Shown here: positions 54,184-63,985 of the stretch, in pieces
Position numbering within the stretch: the first letter of the stretch is position 1
How the letters are laid out: the number at the start of each line of letters is the position of its first letter
Assembly: GCA_016192825.1 (NCBI GenBank)
Contig: JACPTK010000074.1
Span: forward strand, 100,641-164,640
Reading direction: 5' to 3'
DNA length: 64,000 bases
Source of the DNA: Betaproteobacteria bacterium
Lineage (GTDB): Bacteria; Pseudomonadota; Gammaproteobacteria; Burkholderiales; SG8-41
Notes under the pieces: model-generated
Databases searched by the model: none
What the model was told of the DNA's origin: nothing
What the model saw: the letters and a program-made list of their open reading frames with translations, nothing else
Made by a program: the position numbers and the translations under genes

Positions 54184-55128
54184 TCAGCGGCTGTCGGTGA
54201 TGGCTTTCAGCGTTGCCCGGTACTGGGCGAGCCGCGGCCCGCCGATTGCGACGGCACGCTGCGCCGCGGCCAGCGCCTCCTCCCGGCGCTGACGCTCGAG
54301 CAGGGTCTGCGCCAGATTGTTCCAGGCGTCCGCCGCCCCGGGGTGCCTGCGTACCGCTTCGCGGTAGGCCGTTTCGGCATCGTGGAGATCGCGCATCGCA
54401 TAGGCGGCGTTCCCCTGCCCGATGCGCGCAAGCAGGCTGTCCGGCCAGCGTCGGAGCGCCGTCGCATAGGCGCGGCTCGCCGCCTCGGGCGCGACCCGTT
54501 CCAGCGCCACCACCGAGGCTACGTAGCGATCCTCGGTCGCGGTGGCCGGCAGCTGCGGCGGCGGCAGCGCCGTCATGGCCCAGTATTCGGCGCGCGCCCA
54601 GGTGCGCTCGAAGTTGCTGAGCGTCATCACGAGCCGGCGCGTCGTGCCGGAGCGCAGCACGATCTCCTCGCGCGAGAGGTCGTAGCCTACGGCCACCGCG
54701 TAGTGCCAGAGCGGCGCAAAGGCGAAAGACAGGTTTTGGAACACGATCACGGGCCTGCCGGCGGCGAGCTCCCGCAGCACGTGCTCCAGTCGCGCCTCCA
54801 GGCGATACGGCACCAGGCCGTGGCGGCGCGCCGCCGCCAGCATTTCCGCCTGCAATGAGCCTTCACGCCCCGGCAGGTAGACCTGCTGCACGAGCGCATC
54901 GGGCGAGGTGGCGACGCCCGCGTGCACCAGCGTCGTTGCGAGCGCGGCCGGCCCGCATTGATAGAGCTCTTGCGGATAGAACGGAACGGAATCGATCTCG
55001 ACGCGCTCGGGCAGCTCCGACGGTCGTCGCTCGAGCAGGTCCGTGAACTGCGGCGTGGCGCAGCCCGCCAGCAGCAGGCTGGCAGAAATCAATACCCCCG
55101 CTGCCGCGGGGGTATTGAGGGGACGCAT
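54184..55128 (-). CDS. PA2778-family cysteine peptidase with TPR tail
   Basis: 314-residue lipoprotein (lipobox LLAGC, Cys23). Residues 45-190 form a C39-like papain-fold domain with nucleophile Cys58 in LYQCGPAALATTL and His in PLWHYAVAVGYD. Residues 205-310 contain TPR repeats (NAAYAMRDLHDAETAYREA, NLAQTLLERQRREEALAAAQ; both quoted in full at under 21 residues). Together with the preceding gene, which encodes a PA2779-type protein, it forms a known conserved pair. A perfect 11-bp hairpin lies inside codons 5-13. Confidence 0.88.
   Translation of the reverse strand: MRPLNTPAAAGVLISASLLLAGCATPQFTDLLERRPSELPERVEIDSVPFYPQELYQCGPAALATTLVHAGVATSPDALVQQVYLPGREGSLQAEMLAAARRHGLVPYRLEARLEHVLRELAAGRPVIVFQNLSFAFAPLWHYAVAVGYDLSREEIVLRSGTTRRLVMTLSNFERTWARAEYWAMTALPPPQLPATATEDRYVASVVALERVAPEAASRAYATALRRWPDSLLARIGQGNAAYAMRDLHDAETAYREAVRRHPGAADAWNNLAQTLLERQRREEALAAAQRAVAIGGPRLAQYRATLKAITDSR
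55091..55116. other. Perfect hairpin in the first codons of the PA2778-family gene
   Basis: AATACCCCCGC (55091-55101) and GCGGGGGTATT (55106-55116) form an 11-bp perfect stem with a 4-base loop, 12 bases inside the start codon. It codes part of the signal peptide (TPAAAGVL). Such a stem could limit translation initiation relative to the upstream gene. Confidence 0.5.
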
Positions 55129-55136
55129 GGCGAGAC

Positions 55137-55514
55137 TTACCGCACCGACCTCGTGAACGGGAAGATCTTGGTCAGCCCGAGGATGTCGGTGATCAGCAGG
55201 ATGATGAAGATCGCAAACAGCACACCGACGACGCTGCCGCCTGCCGGCAATTCGCCGATTCGTGCGGCAAGATCGCGCGCTTCCTCGTCGCTCAACGCGT
55301 CAACACGGGCACGCGTTGCGCCGGCATCGACGCCGAGCGCCTCCATCTGGGCGCGCACGTCGGCTCGGTCGAGGAAGCTCCTGACTTGATCGCGGTCGGC
55401 GCCGACCACGACCTGATCCGTGGTGACGATGCCTGCCGATACGGGGAGCGGCATTCCGATGCCGAGGGTACAGACGATGAGCACCCGGGCGACACAACGG
55501 TTCAAGATTTTCAT
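55137..55514 (-). CDS. PA2779-family membrane-anchored protein
   Basis: 125 residues, with an N-terminal signal/anchor segment (about residues 8-28), a helical middle (DRDQVRSFLDRADVRAQMEA), and a C-terminal membrane segment (VVGVLFAIFIILLITDILGL) followed by a short basic tail. An AGGAG site precedes the ATG at 55514. It is 8 bases ahead of the PA2778-family gene. Function is unknown; conserved pairing suggests joint action in the envelope. Confidence 0.85.
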   Translation of the reverse strand: MKILNRCVARVLIVCTLGIGMPLPVSAGIVTTDQVVVGADRDQVRSFLDRADVRAQMEALGVDAGATRARVDALSDEEARDLAARIGELPAGGSVVGVLFAIFIILLITDILGLTKIFPFTRSVR

Positions 55515-55748
55515 CGTTATTTCTCCTGTGAGTTGGTGGAGCCTGGCCACTCGTAAACCCCGGAGAGCGGGTGGCAGGCGCCGACCAGCATAGCCAAGGC
55601 GCGCGCTCAACGTCAAACGATGATTGCGCTGGAGTGTGAATTAGTTCTCACATTCATCAACTTAAGCCTTTTCCGCCGGGGAGGCCGCGAACCAGCGTGC
55701 CGCGACGATGCGACCGGCGAGGGCTTTCACGACCGCTTGTCCGTTTGC

Positions 55749-55883
55749 CTAGCAGCCCGTCGGACTGGGTCCCATGAAAGGTCGGTGTGAACGCATGGGT
55801 AGTCGATCCTGGGTGGCGCGGAGCCGACAGGCTGTGACGGTGGCCTGCAAAAACCCGTGCGGAATCCAAAGTCCGACACACTG

Positions 55884-55887
<4 letters not shown>
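55749..55887. mobile_element. Decayed copy of the MITE-like element at the ilvD stop
   Basis: Begins CTAGCAGCCCGTCGGAC (55749-55765) and ends GTCCGACACACTGCTAA, matching both ends of the family. The left hairpin has an about 45-base insertion in its loop (return arm GCCGACAGGCTGT near 55828-55840). Part of the inner box (GCAAAAACCCG) remains. The right end supplies the TAG stop of ilvD (55886-55884). The gap 55515-55883 holds no gene I can support; its other part contains an inverted TGTGAA/TTCTCACA near 55634-55651. Confidence 0.55.
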
Positions 55888-57557
<1,670 letters not shown>

Positions 57558-57771
57558 GAGCGAACTCCGGGGAAACGACACGTATAATGAGCGCGCCATT
57601 CTAGCAGTCTGCGCGAGCCATGTGGCTCCGGTAGAATGAACATGGAATTATCGGAATGGGAGCCAGCGTCAATCTGGACCTGGCGCCCATGGCTCTGCCG
57701 TTGGGGACCGATGGGGAGAGATACCCCTATATCCGGATTCTATTTGTGACCTGTCGGAGACTGTCCCGCAT

Positions 57772-57807
57772 CAGGAATTTGCCGGGCGCGGAGCCGGCAA
57801 ATTCCTA
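57772..57807. repeat. Hairpin abutting the lgt start codon
   Basis: AGGAATTTGCCG and CGGCAAATTCCT form a 12-bp stem ending two bases before the lgt ATG (CCTAATG). It is related to the hairpin at the rsmA 3' end. In an mRNA it would hold the ribosome-binding region in a duplex. The rest of the 250-bp ilvD-lgt gap holds a fragment, CTAGCAGTCTG (57600-57610), of the repeat's left end and no gene. Confidence 0.6.
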
Positions 57808-58599
57808 ATGCTGGTCCATCCGCAATTCGATCCTGTCGCGCTGCAAGTCGGCCCCCTCGCGGTGCGCTGGTACGGGCTGATGTACCTCGTCGGCTTCGCG
57901 CTGTTCTGGGCTGCGGGCCGCTACCGGATCGCGCGCGCGCCGGGCGCGGTATGGACGGCGAAGGATCTCGAGGACGCGCTGTTCTACGGGATACTGGGCA
58001 CCATCCTCGGCGGGCGCCTGGGCTACGTGATTTTCTACAAGCTTGCCGACTATCTCGCCGAGCCGTGGCGCATCCTCTACGTGTGGGAAGGCGGCATGTC
58101 GTTTCACGGCGGGCTCCTCGGCGTGATCCTCGCCCTGGCATGGTTCGCGCGCGGCCGCCGCCAGGACTGGCTTGCCGTCACCGATTTCATCGCGCCGCTG
58201 GTGCCGCTGGGGCTTGCTGCCGGGCGCATCGGCAACTTCATCAACGCGGAGTTGTGGGGCCGCCCCGCCTCGGTGCCGTGGGCGATGGTGTTCCCGAACG
58301 TGGACGGCGTGCCGCGCCATCCCTCGCAGCTCTACGAGTTCGCGTTGGAAGGCGTTGTTCTGTTCGCGCTGCTGTGGGCGTTCTCGGCCCGGGCGCGCCC
58401 GCGCGGCGCGGTATCCGGAGCGTTCCTGCTGGGCTACGGCGCGCTGCGCTTCCTCGTCGAATTCACGCGCGAACCCGACGGCTTCCTGGGCTTTCTCGCG
58501 CTGGGGCTCTCGATGGGGCAGTGGCTGTCACTGCCGATGATGATCGTTGGCGCCGTCATGATGGTCTGGGCCTATCGTGCTGCTCGCCCAAAGGCGTGA
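57808..58599 (+). CDS. lgt: Prolipoprotein diacylglyceryl transferase
   Basis: Transfers diacylglycerol to the lipobox Cys of prolipoproteins in the inner membrane. The 263 residues form seven membrane segments. The signature [14 protein letters not shown] is intact, with YGLMYLVGF and [11 protein letters not shown]. Start ATG sits directly after a palindrome, with no free SD visible. Substrates in this window include PilP, the livK product and the PA2778-family protein. Confidence 0.96.
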   Translation: MLVHPQFDPVALQVGPLAVRWYGLMYLVGFALFWAAGRYRIARAPGAVWTAKDLEDALFYGILGTILGGRLGYVIFYKLADYLAEPWRILYVWEGGMSFHGGLLGVILALAWFARGRRQDWLAVTDFIAPLVPLGLAAGRIGNFINAELWGRPASVPWAMVFPNVDGVPRHPSQLYEFALEGVVLFALLWAFSARARPRGAVSGAFLLGYGALRFLVEFTREPDGFLGFLALGLSMGQWLSLPMMIVGAVMMVWAYRAARPKA

Positions 58600-58906
<307 letters not shown>

Positions 58907-59515
58907 TCACCTCATCGCCTCCGACACGCGATACAGGCCGGACAGGGCGAGCGGCGCGCCCTGGTTGGGAACGGCCTGCATGGTGAACGTCTCCAGCAGC
59001 CCGAGCTGGGCGAGCTCGCGGCACATTTCCTCGCTGCGCACCAGATCGGCTTCGTACTCGAACAGGAGCTTGCGCCGCTCCTCCCACGCCGGCAGCGGCT
59101 CGCCCTTGGCGCCGTAGAGCGCCTCGCCCTTGTCGCTCAGCGCCCGTTTCTCGACGCAGGCGACGCGCTCCGGCTGCTCCCGCCCGTCCACCGTCACGCG
59201 GGTCATGCAGAACGGGTAGCGCCGCACGTAGGCGGGCAGGTACACGGCGGCGTCCCAGCCGCCGTCCGGCGCCACGAACAGGTTCTGCTGGTTTTCCAGG
59301 CCCAGCACCGCCATCGCGACGAAGGGTCCCTTTTCGCCGCCGATGAAAGCGATCGGGTAATCCCGGCACGCGACGGCGAACTCGGTGAACGAGAGCGGCA
59401 GCGCGGTGATGCTGCGGAAAACCTGCGGCAGCTTGCCGCGCTCGGGCGTCACCACGCGGTGCTGCTTGGTGAGGGGCACGATTTCCTGGTAACCGTACGG
59501 CGGCTTGATGTCCAT
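58907..59515 (-). CDS. SapC-family protein
   Basis: 202 residues, similar to the SapC family (Pfam SapC, function poorly defined; the founding member is an S-layer secretion-associated protein). Motifs include EIVPLTKQHRVV near the start, PLSFTEFAVACRDYPIAF and VYLPAYVRRYPF. No signal peptide is seen. The stop codon TGA lies inside the pentamer array, so the array has reached the very end of the gene. Longer upstream reading to 59800 crosses the tRNA and is not used. Confidence 0.85.
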   Translation of the reverse strand: MDIKPPYGYQEIVPLTKQHRVVTPERGKLPQVFRSITALPLSFTEFAVACRDYPIAFIGGEKGPFVAMAVLGLENQQNLFVAPDGGWDAAVYLPAYVRRYPFCMTRVTVDGREQPERVACVEKRALSDKGEALYGAKGEPLPAWEERRKLLFEYEADLVRSEEMCRELAQLGLLETFTMQAVPNQGAPLALSGLYRVSEAMR

Positions 59516-59644
59516 CGGGCGGCGCTCAATCGGTAATGGAGCGTGAAGCGGATTATATAGGCGCCCGCTGGACCGTGCGGCGCCATAATGGCGGTTTGCG
59601 GCGTTGCAGGAGAATCGTGCTGCCTCGAGTACCGATGGTTCGAT

Positions 59645-59679
59645 GAGGGGCTGTTTCGGGCATTTGGAAACAGCCCCTC
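59645..59679. other. 13-bp perfect hairpin overlapping the tRNA promoter
   Basis: GAGGGGCTGTTTC (59645-59657) and GAAACAGCCCCTC (59667-59679) with a 9-base loop. The right arm contains TGGAAA (59665-59670), which is 17 bases upstream of TAGAAT (59688-59693), a plausible tRNA promoter. The hairpin may be an operator, or a terminator-like barrier without a T-run. Confidence 0.5.
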
Positions 59680-59693
59680 GGCCGTTGTAGAAT
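59665..59693 (+). promoter_or_regulatory. Candidate promoter of tRNA-Ala
   Basis: TGGAAA, 17-base spacer, TAGAAT; the predicted start is about 59700, giving a 16-base leader before the mature tRNA 5' end. No stringent-type GC discriminator is obvious beyond CCGCCC (59696-59701). Confidence 0.5.
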
Positions 59694-59715
59694 TCCGCCC
59701 TCGCTGCAGGACCGT

Positions 59716-59791
<76 letters not shown>

Positions 59792-59807
59792 TTTAATCAA
59801 ACACTTA

Positions 59808-59831
59808 GGGGTTAGCTTTTGCTAACCCTTT
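59808..59831 (+). terminator. Intrinsic terminator after tRNA-Ala
   Basis: GGGTTAGC-TTTT-GCTAACCC followed by TTT, 17 bases downstream of the tRNA. The stretch from here to 60161 (about 330 bases) contains no gene I can support; the minus-strand reading 59837-60163 shows no recognisable domain. Confidence 0.8.
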
Positions 59832-60161
59832 GTGCGTTAATAGCCCCATAGTAGGACACAGGAATGCGCTTTTTCTGGCCGCAGTGCCCCGTTTTTCGGG
59901 TTGAGCAGATGCAATGCCGCGCTTTCAGGGAGTGAAATGCACCATGTGCGCTGAGCAAGGACCAGGCGGTCAGCCTGCACGACGGGCTCACTCGCGCCGC
60001 CGCTAACCTGCATTACATCAACTAGCCGAGCAGACCACATACGCCGCTTGTAGAAGTGGGGGAATAGCCGCCTCGCCACCATTGCGCCTAAGTGCCGCGC
60101 CCTCACCAGCGATGTGGATAAAGGCGTAACCTGTACGCTGGAACACCGTGAGGGGCCGCGC

Positions 60162-61403
60162 ATGACTCCTAATGATTCGTTCTACGATGCGCAGACGATC
60201 TACAACGCGGAGCAATATCGCCAACACAAGGCGACATCAGTTCTTGCGATTGTTTTTACCGATATTGCCAATTCCACTGCCATCCGAGAGCAACTTGGAG
60301 AGATTGCCTACGAGCGGATTCGAGAAGAGTACGACACTACCTTCTCAAAGATTGTCGAGGCCGATGGAGATGGCGCTGTAGTTAAAAGCATTGGCGATGG
60401 TGCACTTGTCGTGTTCTCCGAACCTAGCACCGCTGTCGAGCGCTGTGTACAGGTCCAGCAGAAGCTTTCGACCCATGAACACTTCAAGTTGCGTATCGGT
60501 GTAGACATCGGGCAGGTTTCCGTCAAGACAGCGCACGGCATCGTCAAAGACGTTTTCGGTCGCCACGTCAATCGCGCCTCACGGATTCAATCGCTAGCCG
60601 AACCTGGCCACACTCTCACAAGCTTCAGCGTATTCGACAGCGCAGTCGGCTGGCTCAAGGACACCAGCATCCGCTGGCACAATCATGGAGTGACCGAGTT
60701 GAAGGGGTTCGATGATGCTGTTTCCATCCATGAAGCCTACGAGTTGTCATCGTTTCCACAAGACGGCAAGGCGTTCAAAAGACCGGGGGTTGATGGCGAT
60801 ATTCGGTTCAGCCGAGCCGCCGTTCAGCAGTACCGTCGGATTAAGGTTGGAGCGGAGGAATGGGCTTCATTGTACGAAGACCTGCGCGTAAATCCCATCA
60901 GTGTGGACCAGTTAACATGGACAGACTCTGACGATCCGTACTCAGACTTTTTTGAGCGTCTATCTGTGACGGTGTCCGATCTAAGGGATTTCGTGCCGGA
61001 GATACCATCTGTTTTGTGGGTGGGTGATGGTTCGCTGAACCATGCGACTGAACAAAGAGCACTGCGAGAGGCTGAATGTGAAGTCGATGTTGCTGTCTCC
61101 CGTCAGCACGGCGAAGAAAAGCTGAGAAAGCGAAGGTATTTTCTTATCGTCGTGGACATGACAGAAGATCCAGCAGCTTCAATCCGTCTCCTGCGCTTCA
61201 GAAAGGCGGAGGATCTAGTAACGCCTGTTCTGGTGTACGGCCCGCCGACAACAATCGCTGCGTACGCCGACCAGGCCAAGGCAGAAGGTTCCCTGCTGTG
61301 TACCGCTGGCCTTATATCGCTACTCGCTGCTATTAACGAGGTGATGGACGATTTTCTTAATATGGTCCCGCGTGAGCCCATCGGACCTCCCTCGCGTCCT
61401 TGA
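60162..61403 (+). CDS. Class III nucleotide cyclase with receiver-like C-terminal domain
   Basis: 413 residues. Residues 25-195 form a class III cyclase catalytic domain: metal Asp34 in VFTDIANST, Lys75 and Asp79 in VKSIGDGALVVF, Asp130 in DVFGRHVN, Asn137 and Arg141. The Lys75/Asp130 pair suggests an adenylate rather than guanylate cyclase. Residues 283-400 resemble a degenerate receiver: SVLWVGD, possible phosphoacceptor Asp332 in LIVVDM, and TPVLVYG. There is no membrane segment. The gene has lower GC than its left neighbours. ATG 60162 follows GAGGGG. Because class III cyclases also occur in Pycsar defence, that possibility was checked; no membrane or TIR effector is adjacent. Confidence 0.85.
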   Translation: MTPNDSFYDAQTIYNAEQYRQHKATSVLAIVFTDIANSTAIREQLGEIAYERIREEYDTTFSKIVEADGDGAVVKSIGDGALVVFSEPSTAVERCVQVQQKLSTHEHFKLRIGVDIGQVSVKTAHGIVKDVFGRHVNRASRIQSLAEPGHTLTSFSVFDSAVGWLKDTSIRWHNHGVTELKGFDDAVSIHEAYELSSFPQDGKAFKRPGVDGDIRFSRAAVQQYRRIKVGAEEWASLYEDLRVNPISVDQLTWTDSDDPYSDFFERLSVTVSDLRDFVPEIPSVLWVGDGSLNHATEQRALREAECEVDVAVSRQHGEEKLRKRRYFLIVVDMTEDPAASIRLLRFRKAEDLVTPVLVYGPPTTIAAYADQAKAEGSLLCTAGLISLLAAINEVMDDFLNMVPREPIGPPSRP

Positions 61404-61511
61404 ATGGACGGCCCCGAGCTGACTGAGCGGGTGTAGCATTCTCAAGAACCAGCCGCACAGGGGGGCGCTGATGCAGGTGAGCGCGACACGTTAGGCATCA
61501 CAGGAGCCTCG

Positions 61512-61892
61512 ATGGGACTTTTCTCAGCGCTCAATCCTTTTTCTACGGGCAAGAAGCATCAAGCCGCATGGAATGCGCTTATGGCTTCTTACACATTTCT
61601 GAACCTGGACGCTCCCCGCCAGCAGCTCGTCCTCAGTCGTGCCAGCGATATCGTAGAAAATCAAATGCGGAAGACCCTCGATGATGTGCGAGAGAAGAAC
61701 GGTCGAGTAATCTTCCTGAACATCATTGTCTACGCACTTGGCGAAGAAGGAATCGAGCCCGCCTTAGGTAACGAGAAGTGGTTCTGGATCAAGAATCCGT
61801 TCGTTGAATGCATCGGTGCCGAAGAAGTCATCGAAGAACAACGAGCGCAACTCGAACGAAAGTATGGCGTCCGTATCGACATCGATTTCTGA
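61512..61892 (+). CDS. Hypothetical protein (126 aa)
   Basis: No family recognised. Soluble, mixed alpha/beta prediction by eye, opening MGLFSALNPF and ending in a charged VEEQRAQLERKYGVRID-like stretch (actual: IEEQRAQLERKYGVRIDIDF in part). A clear AGGAG lies 7 bases ahead of the ATG. The codon use and GC resemble the cyclase gene rather than the core genome. The spacer before it contains CGTTAGGCATCAC, discussed as a possible recombination-type motif. Confidence 0.7.
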   Translation: MGLFSALNPFSTGKKHQAAWNALMASYTFLNLDAPRQQLVLSRASDIVENQMRKTLDDVREKNGRVIFLNIIVYALGEEGIEPALGNEKWFWIKNPFVECIGAEEVIEEQRAQLERKYGVRIDIDF

Positions 61893-62002
61893 AGTGAAGA
61901 AATGTTCCATTGGCGTACTCAAAGCAATGCGGCGCCACCCCACGCCCAGCGTCTCGCGGGAGTAGGATAGTGCCTCAGCATCACAGCCTGACAGGGGGCA
62001 AC

Positions 62003-62140
62003 ATGAACTTAGCCAAAGCTCTGGGGCCAGACCTGATCCGCCGCATACGCAGCCTGCCGTTGCCGGTACGAAAGAGGCTGCGCGAACGGATGCGGGCCAT
62101 GCTCGATAAGAAATACCCGCCGAAACAGTGGGGCAGCTAA
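62003..62140 (+). CDS. Small basic protein (45 aa)
   Basis: 45 residues, very basic, with predicted helix LPVRKRLRERMRAMLDKKY. It starts at an ATG preceded by GGGGGC at 5 bases. No homologue is recognised. It may be a small regulatory or nucleic-acid-binding protein. A longer reading from 61910 lacks a plausible start signal. Existence is uncertain. Confidence 0.45.
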   Translation: MNLAKALGPDLIRRIRSLPLPVRKRLRERMRAMLDKKYPPKQWGS

Positions 62141-62191
62141 CCTTCAATGATCACCGCGCGCACCTAGCGCATCTCGCTTGACAGGAGGCTT

Positions 62192-62647
62192 ATGGATCGC
62201 TGGCTCACCATGCTAATGGTGGTGCTCTTGGGCGTCACTAGCGCGCCAGCATTAGCACAGCAGTCGGAAAGAGTGCGACACATCGAACGAGAGATCCAAA
62301 TCCTCAAGAAAGCCTTAGAGGACCAAGGGCGACGAATCGAATTACTAGAACGGGCAATACAGGGTCCGTCGCAAGCTGTAGAACCCACCGCACCTACAGG
62401 CGCGCAAAACCAGCCCCCGTCATTCTCCGCGTACCCGTGGCATGACAAAAACTCCTGGGGACGAGTGAAGGATGGGATGTCTGAGGCCCAAGTCATGTCC
62501 ATTCTCGGGCGCCCAACGTCCGTTAATACCGTCGGCGGCTTCAAGACCATTTTCTATCGTGGTGAGGTCGCAGGTTCGGGCTCCGTAAGCGGCAACGTCA
62601 AGCTTCAAGATGATCGCGTGTGGCAGGTAAACAAGCCTGTTTTCTAA
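62192..62647 (+). CDS. Secreted coiled-coil protein with BamE/SmpA-like domain
   Basis: 151 residues. A signal peptide (residues 1-22, ending PALAQ), then a coiled coil (RVRHIEREIQILKKALEDQG), a Pro/Ala linker, and a C-terminal domain WGRVKDGMSEAQVMSILGRP...GNVKLQDDRVWQV that matches the SmpA/OmlA pattern (G-M-x5-V-x4-G-x-P) common in envelope proteins. No lipobox is seen, so it is likely periplasmic. AGGAGG lies 6 bases upstream of the ATG. Function is unknown. Confidence 0.8.
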   Translation: MDRWLTMLMVVLLGVTSAPALAQQSERVRHIEREIQILKKALEDQGRRIELLERAIQGPSQAVEPTAPTGAQNQPPSFSAYPWHDKNSWGRVKDGMSEAQVMSILGRPTSVNTVGGFKTIFYRGEVAGSGSVSGNVKLQDDRVWQVNKPVF

Positions 62648-62811
62648 TGCCAAGGCGCGGTGGGACCGGCAACAGCCGCCGAAGCAGCAACGCGCCAGCG
62701 AAACCGACGCCATAACACTCTCACGCCTATGACTTGCTCAAGGGCATCAGCGGCAAGCGCCTTACCTATCGGCGGATTAACGACGCCGCGTAAACCACGT
62801 TAGGGGTATCC

Positions 62812-63147
62812 ATGACGCGGCCTGACTTCATTGCCAAAGCTGTATATCGCTTCGAGGGGGAAGGCGATGATGAATATACGTCCTCAATCATCCTTTACGA
62901 AAACAAACCGTGGCTTGTCGCAACGTGGCTTGGAGGCCATGCCACAGGAGAGCAATACCCAGAGTGGTTAGTTCCAATGGAGAAATTAAACGCGGATTGG
63001 AAGATTCGTTATCCAGTGGTTCAGTTGGGAGTGCGAATACCAAAAATGCTCGTGTCCGAAGAATGCCCGGCGGAATTACGACGTGCTTGGGGGGCGATGA
63101 TTCACCCCGATACGGTTCATATCCCCGGACCGAAGTCCAGCCATTAG
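62812..63147 (+). CDS. Hypothetical protein (111 aa)
   Basis: No family recognised. Beta-rich first half (AVYRFEGEGDDEYTSSIILY) and a WLVATWLGGHATGEQYPEW segment in the middle (quoted in part). No signal peptide or membrane segment. The leader contains CGTTAGGGGTATCC just before the ATG, without a strong SD. Composition matches the surrounding island. Confidence 0.65.
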   Translation: MTRPDFIAKAVYRFEGEGDDEYTSSIILYENKPWLVATWLGGHATGEQYPEWLVPMEKLNADWKIRYPVVQLGVRIPKMLVSEECPAELRRAWGAMIHPDTVHIPGPKSSH

Positions 63148-63178
63148 GTGCCCATGTTGGCATCTGACTTGCTCCAAT

Positions 63179-63200
63179 AAAAAACCGGCTATTCGCCGAT
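63179..63200 (-). terminator. Weak intrinsic terminator
   Basis: On the minus strand CGGC-GAATA-GCCG is followed by GTTTTTT (A-run at 63179-63184). Stem is only 4 bp plus an outer A/T extension. It would end the minus-strand phage-like pair and faces the stop of the plus-strand gene. Confidence 0.45.
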
Positions 63201-63210
63201 TTGCTTTTGT

Positions 63211-63615
63211 TCATTTCTTCACTTCACAGAGTTCATTCCAGCGATCCTCCCGACACTTGCACGACGGGCGCTCCACCGAACACCTGGCATCAGATCCATA
63301 CTTGCACTTGGGGTGAAAGCCGGGTCTAGGTGGTGATGGCAAGCAGGCTGGTGGTGATGGCAAGCAGGCTTGCAGAAATGGATCAGGGACTAAGCCTCGC
63401 AATTGCTCAAGCGTCGATAGAACACGCCCATGCCCATGCTGATTTTTTGCCTCCGTCGCCACAAACATGATTGCCATCACCGGGTCTTTGTTCTCCCTCA
63501 ACACGTCCATGAGGAGGCCCTTTCTTGCGACCGAAACAATCAAGTCCCAGCAGCTATCTGTAGACGGGAAAAGTTCCGTCTCAAGTTTCTTAACCCTCTT
63601 TTCTATCGCCTTCAC
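63211..63615 (-). CDS. Hypothetical protein with Cys-rich tail
   Basis: 134 residues from GTG 63615 (a TTG at 63630 is also in frame). Helical N-terminus (AIEKRVKKLETELF). The C-terminal part contains two 7-residue repeats (ACLPSPP, coded by a 21-bp tandem DNA repeat) and a cysteine-rich stretch (KCKYGSDARCSVERPSCKCR) that may bind metal. No family recognised. The helix-rich start and overlap with the phage-like neighbour suggest co-transfer. Confidence 0.55.
   Translation of the reverse strand: MKAIEKRVKKLETELFPSTDSCWDLIVSVARKGLLMDVLRENKDPVMAIMFVATEAKNQHGHGRVLSTLEQLRGLVPDPFLQACLPSPPACLPSPPRPGFHPKCKYGSDARCSVERPSCKCREDRWNELCEVKK
63329..63370. repeat. 21-bp tandem repeat, two units
   Basis: Two identical 21-base units (63329-63349 and 63350-63370) within the preceding minus-strand gene, adding one seven-residue ACLPSPP block in frame. 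Copy number may vary between strains. Confidence 0.85.
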
Positions 63616-63985
63616 GCTGCCTGTCCTCAAGTGACTTCACTCGGCGATCCAGTTCATCTATCTCGATCACCTTAGCCTGCGCGGAGAGCACTTGCATGAC
63701 CGTGCTCGCCTGTTCCGGCGTGATCGTGCCGGCGGCCATCGCCTTGACCACGGCCGCGCCCTGATTTACAAGCGCGCCTTCCAGGCCATCGATGCAGACC
63801 GGGACACCGGGCGGGACTAAGCGCGCCGCAATCCGGTAAAACTCGCTTGGGTTTTCCTGCGCCCAAGTCACCATATGCGTGATGCCGCCGAGCTTCTGGA
63901 ACGTGTCCAATACAGCCTGCTTGAGACTCAGGCTTACCTTGTTTGGTGTGCCCTTGGTGCGGCCACCTGTCTTAGTGCCCTTCAT
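63590..63985 (-). CDS. Phage-like protein with GGRTKGTPNK motif
   Basis: 131 residues. The N-terminal TGGRTKGTPNKVSLSLKQA is a motif frequent in small phage proteins located near terminase genes (often DUF5681-like or terminase small-subunit associated). The C-terminal half is helical with a coiled coil (VIEIDELDRRVKSLEDRQ). AGAGGA precedes the ATG. It overlaps the start of the following minus-strand gene by about 26 bases, indicating an operon. It suggests that a prophage or its remnant continues beyond the window. Confidence 0.65.
   Translation of the reverse strand: MKGTKTGGRTKGTPNKVSLSLKQAVLDTFQKLGGITHMVTWAQENPSEFYRIAARLVPPGVPVCIDGLEGALVNQGAAVVKAMAAGTITPEQASTVMQVLSAQAKVIEIDELDRRVKSLEDRQREGDRKEG

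Noticed and set aside
59837..60163. Minus-strand 108-codon ORF after the tRNA
   Set aside because: No motif, no SD, its start shares CATG with the cyclase start; not supported.
60162..61892. Pycsar defence system (cyclase plus effector)
   Set aside because: The cyclase is convincing but the neighbour lacks TIR or membrane features; kept only as a possibility in the findings.
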